A stretch of DNA of 64,000 nucleotides from Acinetobacter baumannii (GTDB lineage Bacteria > Pseudomonadota > Gammaproteobacteria > Pseudomonadales > Moraxellaceae), in the NCBI RefSeq assembly GCF_016508585.1, contig NZ_JADVOP010000014.1, positions 31,361-95,360 on the forward strand. Reading direction: 5' to 3'. Shown here one piece after another: positions 62,395 through 64,000 of the stretch. Made by a program: the position numbers and the translations under genes. The notes beneath the pieces are model-generated. The model had not been told where the DNA came from and searched no databases. It saw only the letters and a program-made list of their open reading frames with translations. Numbering within the stretch: position 1 is the first letter of the stretch; every line of letters begins with the position of its first letter.

Positions 62395-63083
62395 GGTCAA
62401 GCAAATGAATATGTTTGAAAAAACTGAGTTTAAAATATGCTGCTGAAATGCTCGAAAATTACAATGAAACGCGCAATGCTTAATTGAAATATGTCAGCAG
62501 ATTTTCTATCGCTTTAAATCCCACTTTATTCTTTATTTTTATCGAAACCCGAGACCTGATAAGGGGGATATCTCAATATTTTGAAGTATAAATCTAGAGT
62601 TTTTAAAAGGATTCCCTGCTGGTGTAGGCAAGTGAATTTGGGGTATAACCGTTGATCAATCCTGTTAAAAATACATCAATAAAAAATTATCTTTGTTGTT
62701 GCAAGCTGGGAATATTGAAATGCTGGTGCTGATTATGACAACCCCGGTCATTTTCTGAAAACGGCTCAGCATACCGCGCGATTGACCATAGAATTTAGGT
62801 ATTCATTGCATTTTTATAAAAGTGACTGAACTTGAATAGTCCTTGATGGCGCATCCATTTTAAAGATAATTCATATGCATCCAGACTCAAAGCCCCCAAG
62901 ATAAGACTCTAAGCAGTCTGACAACTGTTATCCTGTGGCTCGGGCATTCATATTTTCATGCGATAGAATGCCCGCTCTGGCAGCATGGAACGATGATGTC
63001 TGTTCACATTGACAGCTGATTTAACCTTTCATTCAACAGCATAACGCAGGGTAAAACGGATATTGGCGGATTACACATTACGC
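62395..63083. other. Long gene-free stretch with a 9-bp inverted repeat
   Basis: About 690 bp between the phospholipase and IclR units. CGGGCATTC (62941-62949) and GAATGCCCG (62966-62974) are exact 9-bp arms. The section from about 62700 has higher G+C than the rest of the gap and could be a decayed gene or an RNA, but I recognise neither. No transposon end or RNA family was recognised. Confidence 0.5.
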
Positions 63084-63905
63084 TTATTGCAAATAAATGA
63101 ACTTTGAAATTTTATCTGCATAGTCCACCACATCTCGGGATATTTCATTTTTAAACACGTCTTCTGAATAGGTACTGAGAGGGCAACTTACCGAAAGCAC
63201 AGCAGTGATTTCTTGTGTTGCTTGGTTATAAATCGGTGCTGCGCTTGCTGCCATATCAGTATTAAAGTGTCCCCAACTGATCATAAAACTTTGACTGCGT
63301 ACATATTTTAGACGTTCCAACAATGCAGGAAGATGCTGCGGCGTTCGATCAGAATAGACTTTCCAATCATTGAAATGTTCATACCGTTTGATGACTTCAG
63401 ACTCAGGTAGACGAGAGAGTAATAATTGACCAATCACTGTAGCATGGGCATGCCAACGTGTTCCAATATGTACGTTACTGGTAAATGAACCAATTGACTG
63501 CGCATTACTGGTAAAAACGATGTCGGTTCCTTCTAAAATTGAAAGATGTACGGCAATTTTAATTTTATCACGCAGTTCACGCATGATGGGTATTGCAATA
63601 TCTGTCAGTGAAGACTTTGACAGGCTGTTAAAACCCAACTCCATCACATTGCTATTCAGCGCGTAGGTTTTCTGCGACATTTTTCTTAAATAGCCACAAA
63701 ATTCTAAAGTGTGGATGAGTCGGAATGCACTCGAACGATTGACATCCAATTTCTCCGCAATCTCAGAAATCGTCATTTCCTGATGATGTTGATCAAACAA
63801 TTTTAATATGGCTAAGCCACGTACCAAACCGGGTACTAAGTAGCGTTCATCGGTATTGGATTCAGCATTTTGCTCTAAAAGTACATCTGTCGTTGTTGAA
63901 TTCAT
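63084..63905 (-). CDS. IclR-family transcriptional regulator
   Basis: 273 residues. The winged helix follows a 22-residue tail (LVPGLVRGLAILKLFDQHHQEMTISEIAEKLDVNRSSAFRLIHTLEFCGYL). The effector domain has RWHAHATVIGQLLLSRLPE and a late VSCPLSTYSEDVF block. It resembles IclR proteins that control catabolic genes. Its target probably lies beyond the right edge, since the nearest gene on the left is about 750 bp away and Pho-linked. A small dyad sits 30 bp upstream of the start. Confidence 0.86.
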   Translation of the reverse strand: MNSTTTDVLLEQNAESNTDERYLVPGLVRGLAILKLFDQHHQEMTISEIAEKLDVNRSSAFRLIHTLEFCGYLRKMSQKTYALNSNVMELGFNSLSKSSLTDIAIPIMRELRDKIKIAVHLSILEGTDIVFTSNAQSIGSFTSNVHIGTRWHAHATVIGQLLLSRLPESEVIKRYEHFNDWKVYSDRTPQHLPALLERLKYVRSQSFMISWGHFNTDMAASAAPIYNQATQEITAVLSVSCPLSTYSEDVFKNEISRDVVDYADKISKFIYLQ

Positions 63906-63934
63906 TGTTAAGTATGCCTGTATTCATCATAAGC

Positions 63935-63949
63935 TTCCCCTAAAGGGAA
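63935..63949. promoter_or_regulatory. Candidate IclR autoregulatory site
   Basis: TTCCC-CTAAA-GGGAA is an exact dyad 30 bp before the IclR start codon, in size and form like IclR-family operators. Confidence 0.45.
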
Positions 63950-64000
63950 CCCGTATATTTTAGTCATCAAATTTTTTATCTCAATGTTTATATATAAAAC

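Noticed and set aside
62700..62920. Pseudogene call for an interrupted minus-strand frame
   Set aside because: Two open stretches of about 36 codons separated by one stop are not enough in this base composition, and no family is recognised. Left as a low-grade finding.
62941..62974. Integron attC-like site
   Set aside because: The stem is perfect, but the flanking RYYYAAC and GTTRRRY core sites are not found, and no integrase or cassette genes are present.

Overview
The window is about 60% A+T and reads like an Acinetobacter chromosome. This rests on the base composition, a BenM/CatM-type LysR regulator, an Acinetobacter-style indole-3-acetate (iac) cluster whose flavin reductase carries a C-terminal MarR-like domain, and a phosphocholine-type phospholipase C. 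I see no rRNA, tRNA, CRISPR array, insertion sequence or phage gene. It looks like a nutritional accessory region built from many small catabolic modules. Each module tends to have its own regulator, importer and outer-membrane porin: ten regulators, five MFS carriers, two YddG-type exporters, one GntP permease and four porins or channels.

Left part. 2-346 is the end of a DUF1304 protein. 576-7072 is a LysR-controlled unit: SDR dehydrogenase, MFS carrier, split transketolase (N and C subunits) and OprB porin, with no sugar kinase. 7227-11086 (minus strand) carries two tandem alkaline phosphatases, one a predicted lipoprotein and one a periplasmic form, plus a small secreted protein. 11835-24228 is an unassigned catabolic region: FCD-type GntR regulator with a strong palindromic operator, DAO-family oxidase, MFS carrier, DHDPS-family aldolase/lyase, PuuC-like aldehyde dehydrogenase, porin, YddG exporter, a second paralogous MFS carrier, a second YddG exporter and a GlxA-like regulator.

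Middle part. 24466-29403 holds an IclR regulator next to a minus-strand run of CoA-acylating methylmalonate-semialdehyde dehydrogenase, iron-dependent alcohol dehydrogenase and GntP permease. 29905-35296 holds an NTF2-like protein, a Spinster-type MFS carrier, an AraC regulator, and an opine-dehydrogenase-like protein coupled to a 3-hydroxyacyl-CoA-dehydrogenase-like protein. 35346-43409 is the iac cluster: iacR divergent from iacH-iacA-iacI(?)-iacC-iacD-iacE-iacF-iacG, predicted to take indole-3-acetate to catechol. 43549-48758 follows directly with a FeaR-like activator, a GMC alcohol dehydrogenase, a FeaB-like aldehyde dehydrogenase and a MetA-type outer-membrane protein. Together these could oxidise an arylethanol such as tryptophol or 2-phenylethanol to the arylacetic acid, feeding the pathway next door.

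Right part. 49022-51514 is a lipoprotein penicillin-acylase-family hydrolase. 51996-54471 is a BenM/CatM-like regulator and an OprD porin. Then come an LCM-type methyltransferase, an MFS carrier, an OmpR-family two-component system, and a phospholipase C gene preceded by an unannotated 48-residue lipoprotein gene. Upstream of that pair are four Pho-box-like repeats in perfect 11-bp register with a -10 hexamer 10 nt downstream, which suggests phosphate-starvation control. The window ends with an IclR regulator.

Functions are read from family motifs and gene order only. Substrates of the 12-22 kb, transketolase, opine-dehydrogenase-like and GntP modules are inferred or unknown.
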